The translations under genes were made by a program, and so were the position numbers. The notes beneath the pieces were generated by a model, which did no database searches, had not been told where the DNA came from, and saw only the letters and a program-made list of their open reading frames with translations. Below, in pieces: positions 7,695 to 13,736 of a stretch of 13,736 bases of DNA. Location of the stretch: NCBI GenBank assembly GCA_035500455.1, contig DATJXG010000424.1, positions 1 to 13,736 of the forward strand, written 5' to 3'. Within the stretch, counting starts at the first letter, position 1. Every line of letters begins with the position of its first letter. Origin of the DNA: DATJXG01 sp035500455 (GTDB taxonomy: Bacteria > Acidobacteriota > Terriglobia > Terriglobales > Acidobacteriaceae).

Positions 7695-9005
7695 ATGACA
7701 GAAACAACGATAACAAGCAGCGGCTTCCTCTTTCGCGGCAGCCCGGTGAGGCGCGTCCACGTGATGGTGAAACCGACCGGCGCGCACTGCAACCTGGACT
7801 GCACTTACTGCTACTACCTTTCCAAGGAACAGCTCCTGAAGAAACCCGAGAACTGGCGCATGTCCGATGAACTGCTCGAAGAGTTCATCCGCCAGTATTT
7901 CGCCAGCCACAACCACAAAGAGGTGATCTTCTCCTGGCAGGGGGGGGAGCCGACCCTGCTGGGGGTCGACTTCTTCCGCAAGGTCGTTGCCCTGGAGAAG
8001 AAGTACTGCCCGCCCCATGTCCGCTACGAAAACGATCTCCAGACCAACGGCACCCTCCTGGACGACGCCTGGTGCCAGTTTCTCCATGACGAGAATTTTC
8101 TCGTCGGCCTCTCCATCGACGGTCCGCAGGAACTGCACGACGCCTACCGGAAAGACGGTGCCGGCCAGGGGAGCTTCGCCCGTGTCTTCAAGACTGCAAA
8201 GCTGCTGCGCACACACAAGGTCAACTTTGCCGCGCTCTGCTGCGTCAACCGCCTGACAGCCAGGCATCCGCTGGAAGTCTACCGCTTCCTGCGCGACCAT
8301 GTGGGGGCACAGCGCATCCAGTTCATCCCTGTCGTCGAACCGGCCAGCTTCCGCCAGGTCGCTCCCCAGCGCTGGGACCTGCAGCTGATGCCGGAACAGG
8401 GCTCTCCCCGTGCAAAGCCGGGTGGTGAGGGCTCCGTCGTCACCGACTGGAGCGTCGACCCGGACGACTGGGGGGATTTCCTCTGCCGGGTCTTTGACGA
8501 ATGGTACTGGAAAGACCTAGGCAAGATCTACGTGAACTATTTCGATGCCGCGGTCGAGACCTGGATGGGACATCTGTCGCCCCTTTGCACCCAGCAGCCG
8601 ATGTGCGGCAAGGGACTGGCCCTGGAGCGTGACGGTTCGCTCTATGCCTGCGACCACTACGTCTACCCCGAATACCGGGCCGGCAACATCAAGGAGAAAC
8701 CGCTGGCGGAGATGGCCTTCTCCGGCCGGCAGGAGGCCTTCGGCAGGCTGAAGGAAGGTTCGCTGCCTCAGCAGTGCCGCGTGTGCGACTATCAGTTCAC
8801 ATGCTTCGGCGAATGCCCCAAGAACCGATTCACCAGGACAGCCGACGGAGAGGCCGGGCTCAACTACCTCTGCAGCGGCTGGCAGAAGTTCTTCGCCCAC
8901 ATCGACGAGCCGGTGCAGAAGATCGTGCGGAGCCTGGGCGAAACCGTAGCCAGGGAGCCTCGCAAGCGACCCGCCGAGCATTGGCGGCCGGAGAAGCGGT
9001 CATGA
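7695..9005 (+). CDS. Anaerobic sulfatase-maturating enzyme (anSME), radical SAM/SPASM
   Basis: Using S-adenosylmethionine and iron-sulfur clusters, anSME oxidises the active-site Cys (or Ser) of a sulfatase to C-alpha-formylglycine in the cytoplasm, without oxygen. The radical SAM motif CNLDCTYC gives Cys32, Cys36 and Cys39 (CX3CX2C), next to YYLSKEQL. The glycine-rich SAM-binding segment WQGGEPTLLG follows. The C-terminal SPASM region has cysteines at 298, 304, 319, 361, 364, 370, 374 and 393. This spacing matches, to within a residue or so, the eight auxiliary-cluster cysteines I recall from the Clostridium perfringens enzyme. The length (436) is slightly long, with a charged tail from about 415. 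It overlaps the next gene by four bases (ATGA). The sulfatase it presumably matures is the second gene downstream. Confidence 0.93.
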   Translation: MTETTITSSGFLFRGSPVRRVHVMVKPTGAHCNLDCTYCYYLSKEQLLKKPENWRMSDELLEEFIRQYFASHNHKEVIFSWQGGEPTLLGVDFFRKVVALEKKYCPPHVRYENDLQTNGTLLDDAWCQFLHDENFLVGLSIDGPQELHDAYRKDGAGQGSFARVFKTAKLLRTHKVNFAALCCVNRLTARHPLEVYRFLRDHVGAQRIQFIPVVEPASFRQVAPQRWDLQLMPEQGSPRAKPGGEGSVVTDWSVDPDDWGDFLCRVFDEWYWKDLGKIYVNYFDAAVETWMGHLSPLCTQQPMCGKGLALERDGSLYACDHYVYPEYRAGNIKEKPLAEMAFSGRQEAFGRLKEGSLPQQCRVCDYQFTCFGECPKNRFTRTADGEAGLNYLCSGWQKFFAHIDEPVQKIVRSLGETVAREPRKRPAEHWRPEKRS

Positions 9006-9760
9006 AATGGGAACAGCAGGAAAGCTGCGACGGTTATCAGCGGCTGCGGGTCGAAGCTGACTGGTCCGAACTGGCCGTCGATTACGACGATATGGTCAAC
9101 CGGCATGCCCGGATCAGTCTCCCCGGCTTCCGGGCGGGCAAGACACCGCGCAGCGTGATCGAACAGCGCTTCCATGGAGAAATCATCGCCGCCCTCAGCC
9201 ACAGGGCGGCCCGGCGCTTCGGCCTCCAGGCGGTCCGCGAGGCCGGCATGGCGATACTGGGGCCGGCAGAAGCGGAAGAGGTTGTCTGCGTCAAAGGGCG
9301 GCCCTTCCGCGCCCTGCTGCGTTTCTCTCCCCTGCCGCAGATCGACCTGCCTGATCTCGGCACCCTGGGGAGTGCGGCAGCCGGTAACGACCCTCGCGAC
9401 CATATCTCGCTGCGGCTGCTGGAGCTGGTGAGCTTCGACCTCCCGCAGCGGCTGATACGAGAGGAGCTTGGCCGGGAAGGGAGCGACGCCGAACCGGGGA
9501 GTGCCGGGTGGCAGGCGGCCGGGGACCGGCTCCGGCTGATGCTGATCCTCAGGCAGATTGCCCGGCAGGAAGGTATCAGCGTGGACGGAACTGATCTGCA
9601 GCAGCGCATTGCAGAAAAAGCCGCGGAGTTCGGCACCACGCCGAAACGGTTGCAGGCAGAACTTGAACAGGAAGGGGGGCTGGAGCGGCTCAGGGACATG
9701 TTGCTGGCAGAGAGCACCTTGGAGTATCTGATGGAGAGAAACGGACAGGACAGACAATAA
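9002..9760 (+). CDS. Trigger-factor-like chaperone lacking the PPIase domain
   Basis: This 252-residue protein has no signal peptide. The N-terminal ~110 residues resemble the trigger factor ribosome-binding domain, including ISLPGFRAGKTPRSVIEQRF. The docking loop GFRAGKTP is at residues 42-49, almost the same place as in E. coli trigger factor. After a short linker (PQIDLPDL at about 116-123) the sequence goes straight to a C-terminal region from about 135: ISLRLLELVSFDLPQRLIREEL, then LMLILRQIARQEGISV and an amphipathic helical end. This resembles the trigger factor substrate cradle. The central ~100-residue FKBP-type PPIase domain is absent, and normal trigger factor is about 430 residues. 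Translation is coupled to anSME through ATGA, and the stop is 11 bases before the sulfatase ATG. The inferred role is a co-translational holdase for the sulfatase. The homology is read by eye from motifs. Confidence 0.75.
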   Translation: MKWEQQESCDGYQRLRVEADWSELAVDYDDMVNRHARISLPGFRAGKTPRSVIEQRFHGEIIAALSHRAARRFGLQAVREAGMAILGPAEAEEVVCVKGRPFRALLRFSPLPQIDLPDLGTLGSAAAGNDPRDHISLRLLELVSFDLPQRLIREELGREGSDAEPGSAGWQAAGDRLRLMLILRQIARQEGISVDGTDLQQRIAEKAAEFGTTPKRLQAELEQEGGLERLRDMLLAESTLEYLMERNGQDRQ

Positions 9761-9767
9761 AGGAGGT
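9761..9767 (+). promoter_or_regulatory. Consensus Shine-Dalgarno of the sulfatase gene
   Basis: AGGAGGT directly follows the TAA of the chaperone gene and sits four bases before the sulfatase ATG. It is the strongest ribosome site in the window and suggests high translation of the structural enzyme relative to its helpers. Confidence 0.7.
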
Positions 9768-9771
9768 AGGC

Positions 9772-11433
9772 ATGAAAAAGACACCAGGATTAGCTGACAA
9801 GGCCACGAAGTGGGCGGCAGTCGGCTGCGTGCTGGCCGGTTTCACCCTCTGCCTGGCGGCAACGCCGCGGGAGGCAGCGGCAGCCGCCGAAAAGGAGGCG
9901 AAGAAACCGAACATCCTCATTATCTGGGGCGACGACATCGGCCAGTTCAACATCAGCGCCTACAACATGGGGATGATGGGCTACAAGACGCCGAACATTG
10001 ACAGAATCGGTCAGGGGGGCGCGGTCTTCACCGACTGGTACGGCCAGCAGAGCTGCACTGCGGGCCGCGCCGCATTCATCACCGGGCAGTCGCCCATCCG
10101 CACCGGCCTCACCAAGGTCGGCCTGCCCGGCGCAAAGGAAGGCCTGACCAAGGCCGACCCGACCCTCGCCGAACTGTTGAAGCCGCTCGGCTACGCCACC
10201 GGCCAGTTCGGCAAGAACCACCTGGGCGACCGCAACGAGATGCTCCCAACAGTCCACGGGTTCGATGAGTGGCTCGGCAACCTTTACCACCTGAATGCCG
10301 AAGAAGAGCCGGAGAACGTGGACTACCCGGGCGACAAAATGATGGCCAACGGCAAGACCTTTCGCCAGAACTTCGGCCCGCGCGGCGTGATGCACTGCTA
10401 CGCCACGGACAAGGACGATCCCACCGTCGATCCGCGTTTCGGCAAGGTCGGCAAGCAGAAATGCGAAGACACCGGCCCGCTGACCAAAAAGCGGATGGAG
10501 ACGGTGGACGAGGAAGTCACCGCCGCCGCACTGAAGTTCATGGACAAGTCGGTGCAGGACGGCAAGCCGTTCTTCGTCTGGTGGAACTCCTCCCGCATGC
10601 ACGTTTTCACCCACCTCAAGAAGGAGAGCGCAGGCAAAACCGGTCTCGGGGTCTATGCCGACGGCATGGTCGAGCATGACGGCCAGGTCGGCCAGTTGCT
10701 CGATGAATTGAAAAAACTGGGCATCGAAGACAACACCATCGTCATGTATTCCACCGACAACGGCGCGGAGTTCATGACGTGGCCCGACGGCGGCACAACG
10801 ATATTCCGCGGCGAGAAGAACACCCAGTGGGAGGGCGGCTTCCGCGTCCCGACGCTCATCCGCTGGCCCGGCGTCATCAAGCCCGGCACGGTCGTCAACG
10901 ACTTTGGTGCCCACGAGGACATGGTGCCGACACTACTGGCGGCGGCGGGCGATCCGAAGGTCAAGGAAGACCTGCTCAAAGGGAAGAAGGTCGGCGCCAC
11001 GACCTACAAGGTCCACCTCGACGGCTACAACCTGCTTCCCTTCTTTAAAGGCGAAGTGAAGGAGTGGCCCCGTCACGAGTTCGTCTACTGGACCGACGGC
11101 GGCAGCGTCGCGGCGCTACGCTACGAAAACTGGAAGATTTCCTTCCTGCGGCAGAACTCCATAGGTATCAAGGTCTGGGAGACCCCGTTCGAGGAGTTGC
11201 GTTGGCCGATGGTGACCAATCTGCGCATGGATCCCCTCGAGCGTGCCTCGGATGAATCCATCGAATACCAGAAATGGGCCGCGGAGCGGATGTTCGTACT
11301 GGGACCCGCAGGCTACTTTGTCGGACAGTGGCTGCAGAGCTTCCGCGAATTCCCGCCGCGGATGAAACCGGGCAGCTTCAGTCTCGATCGCGTGATGGAA
11401 GCGGTGACTGCGCCACATCAAGGCAACAACTGA
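9772..11433 (+). CDS. Secreted Cys-type arylsulfatase
   Basis: This 553-residue S1-type sulfatase hydrolyses sulfate esters using a formylglycine residue and a divalent metal. The N-terminus is a Sec signal (basic MKK, hydrophobic core at about 14-30, cleavage near 37) with no twin arginine. NILIIWGDDIG carries the metal aspartates Asp54/Asp55. SCTAGR places the modified residue at Cys95 (C-x-A-G-R). Lys148 and His150 lie in GKNHLGD, where the common GKWHLG has Asn instead of Trp. Metal ligands Asp329/Asn330 lie in YSTDNG. The C-terminal part (FPPRMKPGSFSLDRVM) is typical of a widespread bacterial arylsulfatase group whose natural substrate I do not know. It is the last gene of the anSME-chaperone-sulfatase unit and is followed by a strong terminator. 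The Cys-type motif fits dependence on the adjacent anSME. The frame is intact. Confidence 0.93.
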   Translation: MKKTPGLADKATKWAAVGCVLAGFTLCLAATPREAAAAAEKEAKKPNILIIWGDDIGQFNISAYNMGMMGYKTPNIDRIGQGGAVFTDWYGQQSCTAGRAAFITGQSPIRTGLTKVGLPGAKEGLTKADPTLAELLKPLGYATGQFGKNHLGDRNEMLPTVHGFDEWLGNLYHLNAEEEPENVDYPGDKMMANGKTFRQNFGPRGVMHCYATDKDDPTVDPRFGKVGKQKCEDTGPLTKKRMETVDEEVTAAALKFMDKSVQDGKPFFVWWNSSRMHVFTHLKKESAGKTGLGVYADGMVEHDGQVGQLLDELKKLGIEDNTIVMYSTDNGAEFMTWPDGGTTIFRGEKNTQWEGGFRVPTLIRWPGVIKPGTVVNDFGAHEDMVPTLLAAAGDPKVKEDLLKGKKVGATTYKVHLDGYNLLPFFKGEVKEWPRHEFVYWTDGGSVAALRYENWKISFLRQNSIGIKVWETPFEELRWPMVTNLRMDPLERASDESIEYQKWAAERMFVLGPAGYFVGQWLQSFREFPPRMKPGSFSLDRVMEAVTAPHQGNN

Positions 11434-11443
11434 CGATGGGCTC

Positions 11444-11477
11444 GCGGCGGGACGCTTCTACCGAAGCGCCCCGCCGC
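11444..11477 (+). terminator. Rho-independent terminator after the sulfatase gene
   Basis: A stem of 14 paired bases with one internal A/C mismatch, GCGGCGGG-a-CGCTTC against GAAGCG-c-CCCGCCGC, closes a TACC loop. The hairpin begins 10 bases after the sulfatase TGA. The downstream tract (AACTTTATCTTCT) is T-rich but interrupted, so termination is likely and efficiency uncertain. Confidence 0.75.
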
Positions 11478-11519
11478 AACTTTATCTTCTGCATCAATCA
11501 GGATCGAAGGACATAACCT

Positions 11520-11543
11520 ATGTCTACAGCCGACAATTGTTGA
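11520..11543 (+). CDS. Possible seven-codon leader peptide before the YeiH-type gene
   Basis: AAGGA (11507-11511) lies eight bases before an ATG that encodes MSTADNC followed by TGA. The stop is 15 bases before the transporter start at 11559, so ribosomes ending here could feed the next gene. The last sense codon is Cys, which would be notable if the transporter responds to sulfur supply. No alternative-hairpin attenuator was clearly visible, and such short ORFs arise by chance. Confidence 0.22.
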   Translation: MSTADNC

Positions 11544-11558
11544 TGAGTGGAGCGCATC

Positions 11559-12491
11559 ATGAATGTCAACAAGCTGCGCAAGACGCTGTTCGTAATCCTT
11601 CTGGCACTAAGTGCAACCCCGTGGGTTGGGACTGCCGGGGCTTTGGTCATGGGGATTGTCCTTAGTCTGATATTGGGAAACCCATGGCCGCAGAAGACCG
11701 CGTATTACAGCAAAACGCTCTTACAGGTCTCGGTCGTTGGGCTTGGCTTCGGGCTGAGCCTTGGTGAGGTAATTCAGACCGGGAAGAACTCCATTTGGTA
11801 CAGCGTCATCGGTATCGCATGCACCCTGCTCCTTGGGTATATTCTGGGCAAAATGTTCCGTACTGACAAGAACACGTCTGCCCTTATTTCGTTCGGTACT
11901 GCAATCTGCGGTGGCAGTGCCATAGCAGCCATGGCACCAGTACTGAAGGCAAAAAATGAAGAAACAGCCGTTGCCTTGGCAACGGTCTTTACCCTGAACT
12001 CTGTGGCCCTGCTGCTGTTTCCGTTAATAGGGCATTTGTTACAGCTTGATCAGAATACGTTCGGTATCTGGTCGGGGCTTGCCATTCATGACACCAGCAG
12101 TGTCGTTGGCGCAACATCGGCATACGGCGCACTTGCATTGACTATCGGAACTACCGTCAAACTTACCAGAGCTGTCTGGATAGCACCGATCGTAATGGCA
12201 GTATCTCTGATCAAGGGTGGGGAACAGAAGGCCAAGATTCCTCTGTTCATTATTGGATTCATGGTGGCGGCAACCATCAGGACCCTGCTGCCAACGTATG
12301 GGCATTACTGGGGAGAATTGGCTGCCATTGCCAAACAATGCCTTGTCATTACCCTTTTCATGGTTGGCGCGGGGCTTACCAGGGAAGTGTTAAGAACAGT
12401 CGGGATAAGGCCTCTGTTCCAAGCTGTTATTCTATGGGTGCTGGTGAGCGCACTTACTCTCGTTGCTCTGAGCTTGTTCGGTTTGGTATGA
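11559..12491 (+). CDS. YeiH/UPF0324 family putative sulfate exporter
   Basis: This 310-residue polytopic inner-membrane protein belongs to the family annotated as 'putative sulfate exporter' (Pfam Cons_hypoth698); experimental proof of the substrate is thin. Supporting segments are LLQVSVVGLGFGLSLGEV, the AICGGSAIAAMAPVLKAKNEE block, FTLNSVALLLFPLIGH, the SGLAIHDTSSVVGATSAYG block and LVITLFMVGAGL. About nine to ten hydrophobic segments are visible. TGGAG at 11548-11552, six bases before ATG 11559, favours this start over an in-frame GTG at 11547. The DNA looks visibly richer in A/T than the flanking genes, hinting at a separate origin. A terminator separates it from the sulfatase operon, so it is transcribed independently. 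Its job may be sulfate or sulfonate handling, by inference from the neighbours only. Confidence 0.88.
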   Translation: MNVNKLRKTLFVILLALSATPWVGTAGALVMGIVLSLILGNPWPQKTAYYSKTLLQVSVVGLGFGLSLGEVIQTGKNSIWYSVIGIACTLLLGYILGKMFRTDKNTSALISFGTAICGGSAIAAMAPVLKAKNEETAVALATVFTLNSVALLLFPLIGHLLQLDQNTFGIWSGLAIHDTSSVVGATSAYGALALTIGTTVKLTRAVWIAPIVMAVSLIKGGEQKAKIPLFIIGFMVAATIRTLLPTYGHYWGELAAIAKQCLVITLFMVGAGLTREVLRTVGIRPLFQAVILWVLVSALTLVALSLFGLV

Positions 12492-12691
12492 ACCGGAAAT
12501 ACGGGGCCCGTCAAGTCCGACAGATCCCCAGGGGGCCGAACACCATGGTCCTACAAAAGTATATGAAAGCCTTCCGAATCGTGGCAAATATCGCCGTAGC
12601 AGGCGTCTTAGGTTTGTACGTCGTCGCGGTCGCCACTCGCATGGACCGGTTCAGCTGGGACTTGGTCACCGCCAGGTTGATAAGTTGCTAA
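12488..12691 (+). CDS. Small single-span membrane protein (hypothetical), coupled to the YeiH-type gene
   Basis: The ATG at 12488 overlaps the transporter TGA in an ATGA junction and opens 67 codons to TAA at 12689. The first ~25 residues are basic (MNRKYGARQVRQIPR). Residues about 31-51 (IVANIAVAGVLGLYVVAVAT) form one convincing transmembrane helix, and the C-terminus is WDLVTARLISC. Internal ATGs at 12545 and 12563 are alternative starts; GGGGG before 12545 is a weak ribosome site. No family is recognised. Translational coupling and a clean hydrophobic span argue for a real gene, but the length is short. Confidence 0.42.
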   Translation: MNRKYGARQVRQIPRGPNTMVLQKYMKAFRIVANIAVAGVLGLYVVAVATRMDRFSWDLVTARLISC

Positions 12692-12717
12692 ATACGTTAG
12701 ACGGAAGGGAGTATTGG

Positions 12718-13736
12718 ATGAGATCGGATCGCATTTATTTCAGATTGAGCCGCTTGGCAGCTTTGACGCTGGGTATGCTGCTGCTGGCAGTCGTCGGGGC
12801 ATACGCCCAGAACGACCCGCTTCCTTCATGGAACGACGGCAAGGCCAAACAATCCATCATCACCTTTGTCGAGAAAGTGACGAAACCCGGCTCATCGGAC
12901 TTCGTGCCGGTGCCGGAACGCATTGCGACGTTCGACAACGACGGCACGCTCTGGTGCGAGAAGCCTCTGCCGGTGCAACTCTACTTCGTGATCGACCGCG
13001 TGAAGGCGCTCGCGCCGCAGCATCCCGAGTGGAAGGACAAGGAGCCGTTCGCCTCGGTGCTCAAGGGCGATATGAAGTCCGCCGCGGCCGGCGGGGAGCG
13101 CGGGCTCGTGGAAATGATCATGGCCACGCACACCGGCATGACCACGGTGGAGTTCGAGCGAATCGTCAAGGAGTGGATCGCCACAGCGAAACATCCCAAG
13201 ACCGGCAGGCACTACACCGAGATGGTGTATCAGCCCATGCTGGAACTGCTTGCCTACCTGCGCGCCAACGGCTTCAAGACCTTCATCGTCTCCGGCGGCG
13301 GCATCGAGTTCATGCGCCCGTGGACGGAGAAAGTCTATGGCATTCCGCCCGAACAGGTCGTGGGGAGCAGCGTGAAGACGAAGTTTGAGCTGCGTGACGG
13401 CAAGCCCGTGCTCGTGCGTCTGCCGGAAGTGAACTTCAACGACGACAAGGGGGGCAAGCCCGTCGGCATCAACCAGCACATCGGCCGCCGTCCGGTGATG
13501 GCCTTTGGCAATTCCGACGGCGACCTGCAAATGCTCCAGTGGACCGCCGCCGGATCCGGCGCGCGTTTCTGTCTCTATGTCCACCACGACGACGCCGGGC
13601 GTGAATACGCCTACGACCGCAAAGATCATCTGGCGAAGCTCGACCAGGGTCTCGACGAAGCCGCCGCCAAAGGCTGGACGGTCGTGAGCATGAAGGACGA
13701 CTGGAAGACAGTCTTCCCCCCGGAAATCATCGCCAT
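12718..13736 (+). CDS. Secreted HAD-superfamily phosphatase (3' end cut by window)
   Basis: The frame is open from ATG 12718 to the end of the window (339 complete codons). AGGGAG at 12706-12711 lies six bases before the ATG. A signal peptide is clear: a basic n-region, LAALTLGMLLLAVVGAYA, with cleavage after residue 30. HAD motifs are in order: motif I DNDGT with nucleophile Asp73 and acid Asp75, motif II Ser192 in IVSGGG, motif III Lys in NDDKGGKP (Lys244 or Lys247), and motif IV GNSDGD with Asp267 and Asp269. The chemistry is Mg-dependent phosphomonoester hydrolysis, probably periplasmic. The spacing between motifs I and II (~119 residues) suggests a helical C1 cap, as in the phosphoserine-phosphatase type; the substrate is unknown. 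The WKTVFPPEIIA stretch looks close to the natural C-terminus, so little is missing. Confidence 0.88.
   Translation, partial: MRSDRIYFRLSRLAALTLGMLLLAVVGAYAQNDPLPSWNDGKAKQSIITFVEKVTKPGSSDFVPVPERIATFDNDGTLWCEKPLPVQLYFVIDRVKALAPQHPEWKDKEPFASVLKGDMKSAAAGGERGLVEMIMATHTGMTTVEFERIVKEWIATAKHPKTGRHYTEMVYQPMLELLAYLRANGFKTFIVSGGGIEFMRPWTEKVYGIPPEQVVGSSVKTKFELRDGKPVLVRLPEVNFNDDKGGKPVGINQHIGRRPVMAFGNSDGDLQMLQWTAAGSGARFCLYVHHDDAGREYAYDRKDHLAKLDQGLDEAAAKGWTVVSMKDDWKTVFPPEIIA

Noticed and set aside
8774..9001. Upstream extension of the chaperone frame into the anSME gene
   Set aside because: This extension overlaps the SPASM cysteine region of anSME. The trigger-factor-like homology begins at ATG 9002 and the ATGA junction is a standard coupled start.
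9826..9855. Possible lipobox at Cys19 of the sulfatase signal peptide (AVGC)
   Set aside because: The Cys lies only a few residues into the hydrophobic core, and an AAAA-type Sec cleavage region follows near residue 37. This does not fit a lipoprotein signal.
9790..10914. 374-codon open frame on the minus strand
   Set aside because: It is entirely antisense to the sulfatase gene and shows no recognisable domain. This is a normal shadow in GC-rich coding DNA.
12498..12535. G/C-run hairpin after the YeiH-type gene
   Set aside because: The pairing is short runs of G and C with several registers and no T-tract, and it lies within the coupled small ORF.

Overview
The window is gene-dense, fairly GC-rich DNA, and every supported gene is on the + strand. 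Sec signal peptides, an OmpA-type peptidoglycan-binding lipo/outer-membrane protein and a periplasmic-type sulfatase point to a Gram-negative (diderm) bacterium. The mixture of families (DUF3300, DUF2950, class I PPK2, anaerobic sulfatase maturase) would suit a Desulfuromonadota/Geobacter-like or related environmental lineage. That placement is an inference from family content, not something the bases prove.

Layout. (1) 1-3892: an envelope trio, consisting of a DUF3300 protein with a long Gly/Asn-rich tail (cut at the left edge), a DUF2950 protein, and a large OmpA-family protein with an Ala/Glu/Lys coiled coil. (2) 3893-4816: no intact gene. It holds the decayed C-terminal half of a DUF2252 gene with a frameshift and an in-frame TGA at what appears to be a conserved Cys codon. 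(3) 4829-6574: a SulP anion transporter with a C-terminal STAS domain, followed by a possible 28-codon ORF and a class I PPK2 polyphosphate kinase. (4) 7695-11433: a tight three-gene unit made of an anaerobic sulfatase-maturating radical SAM enzyme (anSME), a trigger-factor-like chaperone that lacks the PPIase domain, and a secreted Cys-type arylsulfatase. A strong stem-loop terminator closes it. (5) 11520-12691: a possible seven-codon leader ending in Cys, a YeiH/UPF0324 'putative sulfate exporter' whose DNA looks less GC-rich than its neighbours, and a small membrane ORF that overlaps its stop codon by four bases. (6) 12718-end: a secreted HAD-superfamily phosphatase cut at the right edge, probably only a few codons short.

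How the genes may work together. The sulfatase has the CTAGR motif, so its Cys must be oxidised to formylglycine by anSME in the cytoplasm, before export and folding. The gene between them encodes a protein with the ribosome-docking signature of trigger factor (GFRAGKTP at residues 42-49) joined directly to a trigger-factor-like C-terminal cradle. The simplest reading is a dedicated nascent-chain holdase that keeps the sulfatase unfolded for maturation and Sec export. This is the most interesting signal in the window. SulP and YeiH on either side add a sulfate/anion transport theme, but the direction and substrate of transport cannot be read from sequence.
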